NCBI RefSeq assembly: GCF_010726085.1 | Contig: NZ_AP022560.1 | Coordinates: 930,001-994,000, forward strand | Source of the DNA: Mycolicibacterium moriokaense | Lineage (GTDB): Bacteria; Actinomycetota; Actinomycetes; Mycobacteriales; Mycobacteriaceae | Direction: 5' to 3' | DNA: 64,000 bases | Translations under genes and position numbers: made by a program | Shown: positions 29,733 through 38,157 of the stretch, one piece after another | How positions within the stretch are numbered: the stretch's first letter is position 1 | Layout: each line of letters opens with the position of its first letter | Notes under the pieces: model-generated | What the model was told of the DNA's origin: nothing | Databases searched by the model: none | Seen by the model: the letters and a program-made list of their open reading frames with translations, nothing else

Positions 29733-30605
29733 TCAGCTCGGCGGCGCGAATCCGCCAGAGTCCGGTGTTGGTGAAGGCGGGGGCGCGGGCGGTGGGACCT
29801 GAGGTGGCACCTGCTGTGGCGGACCCGGCCACTGCGGCGGGACTGGCGCAGGCACGGGCTGCAGCCGCGCGAGTTCCCTGCGGTGGCGTTCGGCCAGGAC
29901 CGCGGCGAGCACGTATTGCGGCGGTGCGCCGGGCGGCGGTGGTGGCGATATCTGGGCGACGACCTCGCCGGCGATCCGGTAGGCCATCTGGTCGCGCAGC
30001 TGGGGATCGAGTTGCGGTGCGCGGGAAAGGAACTGGCGTGCCAGCTCGGCCTGTTCGGGACGTAACCCGGACAGCTGCAGCGTCGACGCCCACCACGCGA
30101 GCTGCGGCGGCATCGGCGGTGGCGGCGACAGCCGCGGCGCGCGCTCGCTGATGACCAGCGTTCCCGCGAAGACGTCGCCGATGCGCTTCCCCTTGGAGGA
30201 CAGCAGGCTGCAGATCACCGCGGGCCCGCCGGTGAACATCCAGATCTCGATCACGCCGGCGAGCGCACGAAACAACGCCTGCCGAAAGCGTTCCGGGCCC
30301 CCGTCGTCGGAGACGACGCGCAGCCCCAGCGCCATCTTGCCCAACGAGCGCCCGCGCGTAGCGGTCTCGAAGATCACCGGATACCCGACGATCGTCAGGA
30401 CGGTGAAGATGATCACCACCGCACCCGACAGCGCCGGGTCGAACTGGGTGAGGGTGGCCGCCCACAGCACGATGCCGGCGATGTAGAGGATGAACACCAC
30501 CGTGACGTCGATGATCGCCGACAGTGCGCGAACCGGCAGCTGGGCGATCTGGATATCCAGGACCACCGCGTCGCCGGTCACCACCGGTTCTTGCTGGCTG
30601 ACCAT
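29733..30605 (-). CDS. RDD-family membrane protein (Rv3695-like)
   Basis: 290 aa from ATG 30605 (MVSQQEPVVTGDAVVLDI); the frame continues upstream without support. The RDD core follows with the first helix LSAIIDVTVVFILYIAGIVL, the second AVVIIFTVLTIVGYPVIFE and TRGRSLGKMALGLRVV. It ends in a long proline-rich cytoplasmic tail (PPPAPPPSPTPDSGGFAPPS). Function unknown; RDD proteins have been linked to transport. It is divergent from the SpoIIM-like gene by 27 bases, an arrangement conserved in mycobacteria. Confidence 0.85.
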   Translation of the reverse strand: MVSQQEPVVTGDAVVLDIQIAQLPVRALSAIIDVTVVFILYIAGIVLWAATLTQFDPALSGAVVIIFTVLTIVGYPVIFETATRGRSLGKMALGLRVVSDDGGPERFRQALFRALAGVIEIWMFTGGPAVICSLLSSKGKRIGDVFAGTLVISERAPRLSPPPPMPPQLAWWASTLQLSGLRPEQAELARQFLSRAPQLDPQLRDQMAYRIAGEVVAQISPPPPPGAPPQYVLAAVLAERHRRELARLQPVPAPVPPQWPGPPQQVPPQVPPPAPPPSPTPDSGGFAPPS

Positions 30606-30632
30606 TGGGCCAACGCTACTAGGATTCTCCAG

Positions 30633-31625
30633 GTGGATGTCGACGCGTTCGTGGTGGCGCATCGGCCGACGTGGGAGCGGCTGGAGCAGCTGATCAAGCG
30701 GCGCCGGAAGCTGACCGGCGCCGAGGTCGACGAACTGGTCGATCTTTACCAGCGGGTGTCCACCCATCTGTCGATGGTGCGCAGCGCGTCCACCGACGCC
30801 GTCCTCATCGGGCGGCTGTCGGGTCTGGTGGCGCGGGCACGGTCGGTGGTGACGGGTGCGCACTCACCGCTGTGGAGCGAGTTCATCAGGTTCTGGACGG
30901 TGTCGTTTCCGGTCGTGGCGTACCGCGCGTGGCGGTGGTGGCTCGGGACGGCGATCGCGTTCTTCTTCGTCACCGTGCTGATCGCCGTGTGGGTGGCGAC
31001 CAACCAGGAAGTGCAGTCGGCGCTCAACACACCAAGCGAGATCGAGCAATTGGTGAACCACGAGTTCGCCGAGTACTACAGCGAGAACCCCGCCGCATCG
31101 TTCGGTCTTCAGGTGTGGGTCAACAACTCCTGGGTGGCCGCCCAGTGCATCGCATTCGCCATCCTGGGCGGAATCCCCATCCCGTACATCCTCTTTCAGA
31201 ATGCCCTCAATCTCGGCGTCATCGCGGGCTTCATGTTCGACGCGGACAAGGCCGACGTCTTCCTCGGTCTGCTCACCCCTCATGGCCTCATCGAACTGAC
31301 TGCGGTGTTCCTGGCCGCCGCGGCGGGCATGCGGGTGGGCTGGTCGGTGGTGTCGCCGGGCCACCGGCCACGCACGCAGGTGCTCGCGGAGCAGGGCAGG
31401 GCCGTGGTCGCGGTGGCCGTCGGCCTGGTCGTCGTGCTGCTGGTCGCCGGGCTGATCGAGTCCCTGGTGACGCCGTCGCCGCTACCGACGTTCGTCCGCA
31501 TCGCCATCGGCGTGGCGGCCGAGATCGCCTTCCTGTCATACGTGATCTATTTCGGCCGCAGGGGTGCGGCTGCGGGTGAGACCGGCGACGTCCCCGATGC
31601 ACCGGACGTGGTGCCGACGCGTTAG
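30633..31625 (+). CDS. Stage II sporulation protein M-like (DUF95) membrane protein (Rv3694c-like)
   Basis: 330 aa from GTG 30633 (MDVDAFVVAHRPTWERLEQL). A helical cytoplasmic part (about 1-95) is followed by five or so membrane segments, including AIAFFFVTVLIAVWVAT, QCIAFAILGGIPIPYILFQN, AVFLAAAAGM and AVAVGLVVVLLVAGLIES. The SpoIIM/DUF95 signature EYYSENPAASFGLQVWVNNS is present. The organism does not sporulate; in actinobacteria this gene always sits with the RDD, DUF58 and MoxR genes. Its stop overlaps that of DUF58 by four bases, tail to tail. Confidence 0.86.
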   Translation: MDVDAFVVAHRPTWERLEQLIKRRRKLTGAEVDELVDLYQRVSTHLSMVRSASTDAVLIGRLSGLVARARSVVTGAHSPLWSEFIRFWTVSFPVVAYRAWRWWLGTAIAFFFVTVLIAVWVATNQEVQSALNTPSEIEQLVNHEFAEYYSENPAASFGLQVWVNNSWVAAQCIAFAILGGIPIPYILFQNALNLGVIAGFMFDADKADVFLGLLTPHGLIELTAVFLAAAAGMRVGWSVVSPGHRPRTQVLAEQGRAVVAVAVGLVVVLLVAGLIESLVTPSPLPTFVRIAIGVAAEIAFLSYVIYFGRRGAAAGETGDVPDAPDVVPTR

Positions 31626-32944
31626 AGCCTGCCGGTGGCCTTCATCGCGAGGTAGTGGTCCGCGAGTTCGGGCGCGAGTTCATCCGGTGGCGCGTCGACG
31701 ACGTCGACGCCTGCGGCCCGCAACCGCGACGCCATCGAGCGCCTGTCGTTGCGCGCACGTTCGGCCGCCGCCGCGTCGTAGACCTGGGCGGCGTCGGCGC
31801 CGCCCGCCGCCAGCGTCTGGACCCGCGGATCGGCGACCGCGGCAAGCAGCACTTGATGTTTGGCGGACAACTGGGGCAGCACCGCCATCAAACCCTCGTC
31901 GAGCGCGGACGCGTTCAGGTCGGTGAGCAGCACCACCAGCGCGCGCCGTCGGACGCGGCGCTGTATCGCGGCCACCATCGCCCTGGCGTCGGACTCGATC
32001 AAGGCCGGTTCCAGCGGCGCCATCGCGGTGACCAGTTGCGCGAGAAGCTCGGTGCGCGAGGCGTTGAACACGCCCGCCCGAGTGACGCGGTCGTGCGCGA
32101 GGAAGTCGACGTGGTCGCCCGCGCGCGCCGCCAGTGCGGCCAACAGCAGCGCAGCGTCCATGGACCAGTCCAGCCGCGGCCACCCGCCGGGGTCGTTGGC
32201 GGTGGGGTCGACGCCGACGCGGCCCGCCGAGGTGCGGCCGGTTTCCAAGACAATGACGACCCGGCGGTCCCGCTCGGGTCGCCACGTCCGCACGACGACG
32301 TCGGCGCGACGCGCGGTGGCACGCCAGTCGATCGACCGGACGTCGTCGCCGATGACGTACTCGCGCAACGAGTCGAACTCGGTGCCCTGACCACGGATCA
32401 GCACCGGGGTGTTGCCCTCGAGTTCGCGAAGCCTGGCGAGTCGGGAGGGCAGGTGCTTGCGGGACAGGAACGGCGGCAGGATACGGATCTCCCAGGGCAC
32501 CCGGTGTGAGCTCTGGCGTCCTGCCAGGCCCAGCGGTCCGACCGACCGCGCCGTCACCAATGCCGACCTCTGGTCACCCCGCCGTACCGGACGCAGCCTG
32601 GTGACGAGCTGAACCTGTTGTCCCGCTGCGATGTTCACGGTGTGCATCCGTGGTTCGGCGCGTGCGCTGGGAGACCACGCATCGCGGATCACACCGCGCA
32701 GGCGCCGCCGCCCGGGATTCGTCACCGCAAGCAGCGCGTCGACAGGCTGGCCCAGCCTGGCCGCGGCGTCTCCGGAGCGGGCGAAGACCAGCTGGCGCGG
32801 GTTCGCGGCCAGTACGACGTCGAGCGTCACCGCGGCGGCGAGCGCACCGAGCAGAACCACGAATGCGACCGCCGGCCACGGCGAGAAGGCGACCGGCAGC
32901 ACGCAGATGAGTGCGACCAGTCCGGCGCGGCCGGTGAGGATCAC
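31622..32944 (-). CDS. DUF58 protein with von Willebrand-type fold (Rv3693-like)
   Basis: 440 aa from a GTG at 32944 that shares one base with the moxR stop; the reading frame runs on for 450 codons upstream but only as moxR shadow. Two N-terminal membrane helices (LVALICVLPVAFSPWPAVAF, VVLLGALAAAVTLDVVLA) precede the DUF58 signature EFDSLREYVIGDDVRSIDWR. A VWA-like metal-site region follows (VVIVLETGRTSAGR). MoxR-DUF58 pairs act as ATPase plus adaptor in protein assembly or metal insertion. Confidence 0.86.
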   Translation of the reverse strand: MILTGRAGLVALICVLPVAFSPWPAVAFVVLLGALAAAVTLDVVLAANPRQLVFARSGDAAARLGQPVDALLAVTNPGRRRLRGVIRDAWSPSARAEPRMHTVNIAAGQQVQLVTRLRPVRRGDQRSALVTARSVGPLGLAGRQSSHRVPWEIRILPPFLSRKHLPSRLARLRELEGNTPVLIRGQGTEFDSLREYVIGDDVRSIDWRATARRADVVVRTWRPERDRRVVIVLETGRTSAGRVGVDPTANDPGGWPRLDWSMDAALLLAALAARAGDHVDFLAHDRVTRAGVFNASRTELLAQLVTAMAPLEPALIESDARAMVAAIQRRVRRRALVVLLTDLNASALDEGLMAVLPQLSAKHQVLLAAVADPRVQTLAAGGADAAQVYDAAAAERARNDRRSMASRLRAAGVDVVDAPPDELAPELADHYLAMKATGRL

Positions 32945-33927
32945 TAGCGTGGCACCGGCACGGCCGCGAGGATGCCGTCCAGCACACCGTCGGGACTGGC
33001 GCCTTCGAGTTCGGCTTCCGGCCGCAGCTGGACGCGATGCCGCAACGTCGGCCGTGCCATCGCCTTGACGTCGTCGGGGGTGACGTAGTTCCGGCCAGAC
33101 AGCCAGGCCCAGCACCGAGCGGTGGCGAGCAGTGCGGTCGCGCCGCGCGGTGACACGCCGAGCTGCAGCGATGGGGAATGCCTTGTGGCACCGGCGATAT
33201 CGACGATGTATCCGAGGACCTCGTCGGCGACAAGTACCTGCTGTACCGCGGCGCGTCCCGCGGCCAGCTCGGCGGGTCCGGCGACGGGTCGCACCGCTGA
33301 CAGGTCGCGTGGGTCGAACCCGTGCGCGTGCCGATGAAGGACCGCGATCTCCTGGTCCCGTGGCGGCAGGGGAACGTTGAGCTTCAACAGGAACCGGTCG
33401 AGCTGTGCTTCCGGTAGCTGGTAGGTGCCTTCGTACTCGATCGGGTTCTGTGTCGCGGCGACGATGAACGGGTCCGGTAGCTTGCGTGCCTCGCCCTCGA
33501 CGCTGACCTGTCGTTCCTCCATGGCCTCCAGCAGCGCCGCCTGGGTCTTGGGCGGTGTCCGGTTGATCTCGTCGGCCAGCAGGAGATTGGTGAACACCGG
33601 TCCGGACCGGAACTCGAATTCGGCTGTGCGGGCGTCGTAGACGAGCGAACCCGTGACGTCGCCTGGCATCAGGTCGGGGGTGAACTGGACCCGTTTGAAG
33701 TCGAGTTGCAGCGCGGCCGCGAGGGTGCGTACCAGCAGCGTCTTGGCTACGCCTGGCACCCCTTCCAACAGCACATGGCCGCGGCACAGCAGCGCGATCA
33801 CCAGCCCGCTGACCACCGCGTCCTGGCCGACGACGGCCTTGCCGATCTCGGCGCGCAGCGACAGCAACGCCTGACGCGCCGAATCGCCCGGCGCCGAGGC
33901 ACTTTGACCTGGGTATGGCTGAGTCAC
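32944..33927 (-). CDS. moxR2: MoxR-family AAA+ ATPase
   Basis: 327 aa from GTG 33927. Walker A is LLEGVPGVAKTLLVRTLA, Walker B LLLADEINRTPP, with sensor-1 FIVAATQNPIEYEGTYQLPE and the MoxR lid region LGVSPRGATALLATAR. It overlaps the upstream DUF4350 gene by four bases (GTGA) and the downstream DUF58 gene by one, so the five-gene block is one transcript. Established: MoxR ATPases work with VWA-domain partners as chaperones. The symbol follows the syntenic M. tuberculosis gene, from memory. Confidence 0.9.
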   Translation of the reverse strand: MTQPYPGQSASAPGDSARQALLSLRAEIGKAVVGQDAVVSGLVIALLCRGHVLLEGVPGVAKTLLVRTLAAALQLDFKRVQFTPDLMPGDVTGSLVYDARTAEFEFRSGPVFTNLLLADEINRTPPKTQAALLEAMEERQVSVEGEARKLPDPFIVAATQNPIEYEGTYQLPEAQLDRFLLKLNVPLPPRDQEIAVLHRHAHGFDPRDLSAVRPVAGPAELAAGRAAVQQVLVADEVLGYIVDIAGATRHSPSLQLGVSPRGATALLATARCWAWLSGRNYVTPDDVKAMARPTLRHRVQLRPEAELEGASPDGVLDGILAAVPVPR

Positions 33928-35063
33928 GATTGTGCGACCTGCCTTTCGATGTTGTCGAGTTCACGGGCGAGATTGACCAAATCGTCGTCGCTTTGCGGCG
34001 GCGGACCGAACAGTATGTGCGCCAACGTGTCTGGGTGGGCCGCGCCGCGCTGTGCGATCGCGGAGACGATCGCGGGTGGCTCGGCGTTGTTGGCGAGGCC
34101 GAGGCGGGGGAGCATTCGCTGCAGCGCGGCGGTGCGCAACGCATCGGCGGCGCGATCCCTCGCCCGGCGGGAGCGGTACAGCCTGCCGCGACCCTCGACC
34201 GTCTCCGATGCGCGCACCACAACGGGCATCCGCTCCGCGACGAGCGGGCCGAGGCGTCGCCCCTTCCACAGCGCGACGAGCGCGATGGCCACACACAACT
34301 GGAAGATGATCCATTTCACCGCAGGGGGAATCAGATCACCGATCTCGACGCCGGAGTCGGAATAGCCTTCGCGCTCCTGCGGGGCGTACCAGATCACCCG
34401 CGGGTGGGTGCCCGCGAGGTTCATGGCCAACGCGGCGTTGCCGGCGGCCAGAAGTCCGCCGTTCGTCATGAAGTCGGAGCTGCCGACGACCGTGACCGTG
34501 CGCCCGTCGTCGGAGTACCGGACCAGCGCTCCGCCGTAGCAGCTGGTGATCGGGAAATCGTCTGCGGCCATGAACTTGTCGCTCATGCCCAACTGGACAT
34601 CGCCGGCTCGGGTGGCCTCCCGCAGGTCGCAGTCCGGGTCGGCACCGCCGAACGGAACCGCTCCGGCGAGGCGAACGCGAGGTGCGAGCGCCTCCCGCGT
34701 CGCCGTTGTCGGTGACACGAGCAGACGATCGCCGGGCAGGTCGGCCAGTCGGCGCAGTACGTCTTCGTCGAGCAGCTGGAAGGTCTGCAGCACCGCGATG
34801 AGTGTGTCTGGCCGAGCGGCACGTTCGACCGTCGCGATATCCGGCGCCTCGACAACGTCGACGCCGCCCTCGCGCAGCAGAGTCACCAGGGCCCGGGCGC
34901 CGTCCGGCGAGGTGGACGTCGGATCCATTGGGCCGCCGGGCCGCGGCGCGGTCAGATAGGCCGTCAGGACGGCGATTCCGACGATGACGACGAGCGCCAA
35001 CAGCACCCATCGCACGACGCTCCACCGCTGCCGCGGTGGGGTGCCGACAGCCGAGGTGGTCAT
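33924..35063 (-). CDS. DUF4350 membrane protein (Rv3691-like)
   Basis: 379 aa from ATG 35063 (MTTSAVGTPPRQRW), an ATGA overlap with the DUF4129 gene that settles the start. One N-terminal helix (VVRWVLLALVVIVGIAVLTA) is followed by an external DUF4350 domain of GATase/ABC-like fold (TSPDGARALVTLLREGGVDV, DRLLVSPTTATREAL, TVVGSSDFMTNGGLLAAGNA). A second helix (WIIFQLCVAIALVALWKG) and a basic cytoplasmic tail complete it. It likely belongs to the MoxR complex at the membrane. Confidence 0.85.
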   Translation of the reverse strand: MTTSAVGTPPRQRWSVVRWVLLALVVIVGIAVLTAYLTAPRPGGPMDPTSTSPDGARALVTLLREGGVDVVEAPDIATVERAARPDTLIAVLQTFQLLDEDVLRRLADLPGDRLLVSPTTATREALAPRVRLAGAVPFGGADPDCDLREATRAGDVQLGMSDKFMAADDFPITSCYGGALVRYSDDGRTVTVVGSSDFMTNGGLLAAGNAALAMNLAGTHPRVIWYAPQEREGYSDSGVEIGDLIPPAVKWIIFQLCVAIALVALWKGRRLGPLVAERMPVVVRASETVEGRGRLYRSRRARDRAADALRTAALQRMLPRLGLANNAEPPAIVSAIAQRGAAHPDTLAHILFGPPPQSDDDLVNLARELDNIERQVAQS

Positions 35064-35713
35064 CGCACCTCCGTCCATTCGCCAGATGACGCGGCGGCCG
35101 AGGTGGCATCGGCTGGTGCCTGCGTGCGGAAGCGCAGGTGATCGTCGAGGTCGGCGATCATCCGGTAGGCGAACTCCGTTCCCGGTTGCTCGCCATAGGT
35201 GACATCGTTGAAAGCGCCTGCGGCCTGGGTTAATTCGGCGGCAAGGGCAGGCAGTGCCTTTCCGGCATCGCGTGCGAGTTCGGTTGCGGTGCGGCCCGGA
35301 ATGGCGTCGAGCACCCCCGTGTCCTCCAGCTGACGAGCGACCGCCCGTAGCCGATGCCGGATGGCTGCGGCCCAATTCCCCGCGGCGGCAAGTTGTTCGG
35401 CGGTGGCGCGGTGCTCATCGGCGGTGAGTTCGTGCTCGCCGAACAGTGCGTAGCGGGTGCCCCGATTGGTCCGCATGGTGCGCCGCGCGATCCGAATCGC
35501 GACGACGACGGCGACCACGAGCAGGATCAGCAGGATGGAAATCGTGAACCAGCCGCCGGGAAGTCGCGAGCCCTCGCTGGCCAGCCGGTAGATCAGCTCG
35601 TTGATCCACTCGACGAGACGTTCGGTCAGGGATGGCTTGGGGTAGATGGGTTTCTGCAGTTCGCGTTGCGCGGCTTCGTGAGCGGCATCGCTGTCGATGT
35701 CTATCGTCGGCAC
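35060..35713 (-). CDS. DUF4129 membrane protein (Rv3690-like)
   Basis: 217 aa from GTG 35713. One membrane helix at about residues 58-75 (ISILLILLVVAVVVAIRI) follows an external amphipathic segment. The C-terminal cytoplasmic domain is DUF4129 with GNWAAAIRHRLRAVARQLED, IPGRTATELARD and the YGEQPGTEFAYRMIADLDD helix. The DUF4129-DUF4350-MoxR-DUF58 order is conserved in actinobacteria. It overlaps DUF4350 by four bases and starts one base after the stop of the next gene upstream. Confidence 0.84.
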   Translation of the reverse strand: MPTIDIDSDAAHEAAQRELQKPIYPKPSLTERLVEWINELIYRLASEGSRLPGGWFTISILLILLVVAVVVAIRIARRTMRTNRGTRYALFGEHELTADEHRATAEQLAAAGNWAAAIRHRLRAVARQLEDTGVLDAIPGRTATELARDAGKALPALAAELTQAAGAFNDVTYGEQPGTEFAYRMIADLDDHLRFRTQAPADATSAAASSGEWTEVR

Positions 35714-35714
35714 G

Positions 35715-36875
35715 TCAGGCTTGGCGGGTCAGCCACAGATGATCGGTGGAATCGGACGGTGAGGCGGGACCGTAGGCGGCACCGGTCTGCAGGACGAGGT
35801 CGAACGCCTCGGAACGGATCCGGCGGTCGGTGTAGAGCAGCACGGCGACACCCGCGCTGAACGGGGCGGTGATGATCTGCGCGATGACACCACCCACGGA
35901 CAACAGGACGAGTGCCAGCAGCGTCATCGCCGTGGACGAGGCCGCCATCAGCATGAGCTGACCGCTGAGGCTGAACGGCATCGTCACCGCGCCTGCGACG
36001 AACTGAACCGCGATCGTCGCGAGGAGCAGGATACCGAAGACGCGCCAGAAGTCGTTTTTCACCAACCGGAACGAGCGGGCGATCGCGGCGAAGATGCCGA
36101 GGCGTTCGAGCACGATGAGCGGAGGCGCGAAGGCGAGACTCACCCAGACGTAGATGAGCCCGACCACCAGTGCCAAACCGAGCGGGAGGCCGACGATCAC
36201 CGCAGCGGTGCCGTTGACCGCGGCCCCGATGGCGAAGATGAGGCCGACCACCACGACGATCACCACGACGAGACCCAGACCCTCGAGCACCGCCAACCCG
36301 ATCAGTGCCCAGATCCGGCCCTTCAGTCGTTGCCACGCTTCACCGATGGTGATGCCCGCGCCGAACACCGATCGTCCGACGACGACGGTGAGCATCCCGC
36401 TGAGCAGGATCGCGGTGAAATAGGTCGCGACGCCGCCGATGATGCTCGACAGCGACGAGCCGATCAGGGCGCCGGTCGACACCTCTTCGCCGGCGAATGA
36501 CTCGGTGAGCGCTCCGGTGGCGGCGAGCGGGCCGACCGAGAGCACCAGCGCCAGCAGCTGGGTCACGATGACGACGATGGTGGTGAAGCCGAGCGTCGCT
36601 TTCGGGTTGGCGCGGATGTAGGCGACCGCGCCGTTGAAGATGTCGGACAGAGTCAGCGGTCGCAGAGGAATGACGCCCGGCTTGAGAGCCGGCGGTGCGC
36701 CGTACCCGTACCCGGGTGGCGGATAACCGGGCGGGGGTCCGTAACCCGGCGGGGGTCCGTACCCGGGTGGCGGATATCCGGGCGGGGGTGCGTGTCCCGG
36801 GGGCGGATATCCGGGTGGTGGATACCCCGGGGGCGGCGGCCCGGCCATACCGGGTTTGCCGGCCTCGGTGTTCAT
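35715..36875 (-). CDS. Multi-pass membrane protein with Pro/Gly/Tyr-rich N-terminus (Rv3689-like)
   Basis: 386 aa from ATG 36875 (MNTEAGKPGMAGPPPPGYPP); upstream in-frame ATGs at 36881 and 36911 cannot be excluded. Residues about 10-55 are a PPPGYPPPGY-type repeat. The rest has about six hydrophobic segments (TIVVIVTQLLALVLSVGPLA, FTAILLSGMLTVVVGRSVFG, GLGLVVVIVVVVGLIFAIGA, LALVVGLIYVWVSLAFAPPL and others), resembling the glycerophosphodiester-phosphodiesterase membrane domain. It is the first gene of the DUF4129/DUF4350/MoxR/DUF58 operon. Function unknown. Confidence 0.82.
   Translation of the reverse strand: MNTEAGKPGMAGPPPPGYPPPGYPPPGHAPPPGYPPPGYGPPPGYGPPPGYPPPGYGYGAPPALKPGVIPLRPLTLSDIFNGAVAYIRANPKATLGFTTIVVIVTQLLALVLSVGPLAATGALTESFAGEEVSTGALIGSSLSSIIGGVATYFTAILLSGMLTVVVGRSVFGAGITIGEAWQRLKGRIWALIGLAVLEGLGLVVVIVVVVGLIFAIGAAVNGTAAVIVGLPLGLALVVGLIYVWVSLAFAPPLIVLERLGIFAAIARSFRLVKNDFWRVFGILLLATIAVQFVAGAVTMPFSLSGQLMLMAASSTAMTLLALVLLSVGGVIAQIITAPFSAGVAVLLYTDRRIRSEAFDLVLQTGAAYGPASPSDSTDHLWLTRQA
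36700..36845. repeat. Imperfect tandem repeat coding for PPGYPPPGY units
   Basis: Units such as GGCGGATATCCGGG and GGGGGTCCGTAACCC recur with spacing of about 18-24 bases inside the N-terminus of the membrane protein gene. They encode its disordered proline-tyrosine segment. Copy number may vary between strains by slippage. Confidence 0.6.
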
Positions 36876-36960
36876 GGCCACCATCCTGTCGATCGTGATG
36901 CGAATTGACAACGTTCTCGCACCACCCTGCCAGCCCAGGGACCGCGGTTACGGTGGCGGT

Positions 36961-37638
36961 ATGTCGACCGAGATCACAGTGCGCGGCTCATTCTCCGCGT
37001 TTCGTCCAGCCGAACGCGGCACCGTCCACACGACCGTCTCGTACGAGGGACCGGAGATGGAGGCGGTCTATGCCGCCGTGGCCAACGACTTGGCTGTGCT
37101 GAAGGACTCGATCGTCGGCCTCGAGGAACGGGGCGCGGTGACCTGGTGGTCGGCCGATCAATTGCGCACCTGGTCGAACCGGCCGTGGAATGACAAAGGC
37201 AAGCAGCTGCCGCTGGTGCACCACGCGGCCGTCGGCGTAGAGGTGAAGTTCCGTGATTTCGACGCGCTGGCGCAATGGGTCGGTCAGCGGATTGCCGATA
37301 TGGAGGGGTTCCGGGTCTCGCACGTCAGGTGGACGCTGACCGACGAGCTGCGGAACTCGCTGCTCGTCGAGGTGCGCACCCGCGCGGTCCAGGACGCGGT
37401 GACCCGGGCGCAGCAGTACGCCGACGCGCTCGGCCTCGGCACGGTCGCGCCGGTCGCCATCGCCGACGCCGGCATGCTGAACACCCGTCCCGAGGCCGGA
37501 TCCCAGGGCGAGCACATGCGGCTGATGGCGGCGCCGGCCTCGGCCCCGGTCGCTGAACTCGTCCCCGAGCACATCGAGGTGTCGGCAACCGTCGACGCGC
37601 GATTCATCGCGGGTCCGACAGCCGGCGGTGCGGCGTAG
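36961..37638 (+). CDS. SIMPL (DUF541) domain protein
   Basis: 225 aa starting MSTEITVRGSFSAFRPAERG at 36961. The N-terminal ITVRGS strand, the VSYEG and SVSHVRWTLTDELRNSL-like strand region, the QDAVTRAQQYADALGL helix and the final HIEVSATVDARFI strand are the features of SIMPL/DUF541. No signal peptide is seen, so this copy is cytoplasmic, unlike many DUF541 members. It is divergent from the membrane-protein operon and nine bases before yqeY. Function unknown. Confidence 0.78.
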   Translation: MSTEITVRGSFSAFRPAERGTVHTTVSYEGPEMEAVYAAVANDLAVLKDSIVGLEERGAVTWWSADQLRTWSNRPWNDKGKQLPLVHHAAVGVEVKFRDFDALAQWVGQRIADMEGFRVSHVRWTLTDELRNSLLVEVRTRAVQDAVTRAQQYADALGLGTVAPVAIADAGMLNTRPEAGSQGEHMRLMAAPASAPVAELVPEHIEVSATVDARFIAGPTAGGAA

Positions 37639-37647
37639 GTTTGCGGC

Positions 37648-38121
37648 ATGGCCGATAAGCCGGAACTCAAGGAGAAGCTGCGCGCGGACCTCACCGCGGC
37701 GATGAAGTCGCAGGACAAGCTGCGGACCGCGACGCTGCGGATGCTGCTCGCAGCGATCCAGACCGAGGAAGTGGCAGGCAAGGATCAGCGCGAGCTGTCC
37801 GACGCCGAGGTGATCAAGGTGCTGTCCAGGGAAGCCAGGAAGCGGGCGGAGGCGGCCGAGATCTACGCGCAGAACGGTCGCGGTGAGCTGGCCGCCAACG
37901 AGCACGCCGAGGCACGCGTCATCGACGAATACCTGCCCGCTCCGTTGAGCGACGCCGAAGTCGCCGACGTGGTCGACACCGCGATCGCCCAGGTGGCCGA
38001 GGAGCTCGGCGAACGGCCGAGCATGAAGCAGATGGGCCAGGTGATGAAGGTCGCCACGGCGATCGCCGCAGGTAAGGCCGACGGCGCCCGGCTGTCTGCG
38101 GCAGTCAAGGCCAAGCTGTAG
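37648..38121 (+). CDS. GatB/YqeY-domain protein (Rv3688c-like)
   Basis: 157 aa. The whole length is the YqeY fold: LRADLTAAMKSQDKLRTATL, then DAEVIKVLSREARKRAEAAE, ANEHAEARVIDEYLPAPLSD and the tail domain TAIAAGKADGARLSAAVKAK. The domain is shared with the tail of GatB and may bind tRNA; the physiological role of stand-alone YqeY is unclear. It marks the end of the conserved mycobacterial gene block that begins with ask. Confidence 0.88.
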   Translation: MADKPELKEKLRADLTAAMKSQDKLRTATLRMLLAAIQTEEVAGKDQRELSDAEVIKVLSREARKRAEAAEIYAQNGRGELAANEHAEARVIDEYLPAPLSDAEVADVVDTAIAQVAEELGERPSMKQMGQVMKVATAIAAGKADGARLSAAVKAKL

Positions 38122-38157
38122 CCGTTTCGGCGATTGGTACCCGGGTACCCGAGTGCC

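Noticed and set aside
31622..34294. A single 890-codon frame that would fuse extra N-terminal sequence to the DUF58 protein
   Set aside because: The first 450 codons are the shadow of moxR and part of DUF4350. DUF58 proteins start at the membrane helices, and a GTG overlapping the moxR stop fits.
36700..36845. A CRISPR array or intergenic minisatellite
   Set aside because: The repeats are short, contiguous and in frame inside a gene, encoding a PPGY-type segment. No CRISPR array or cas gene was seen in the window.
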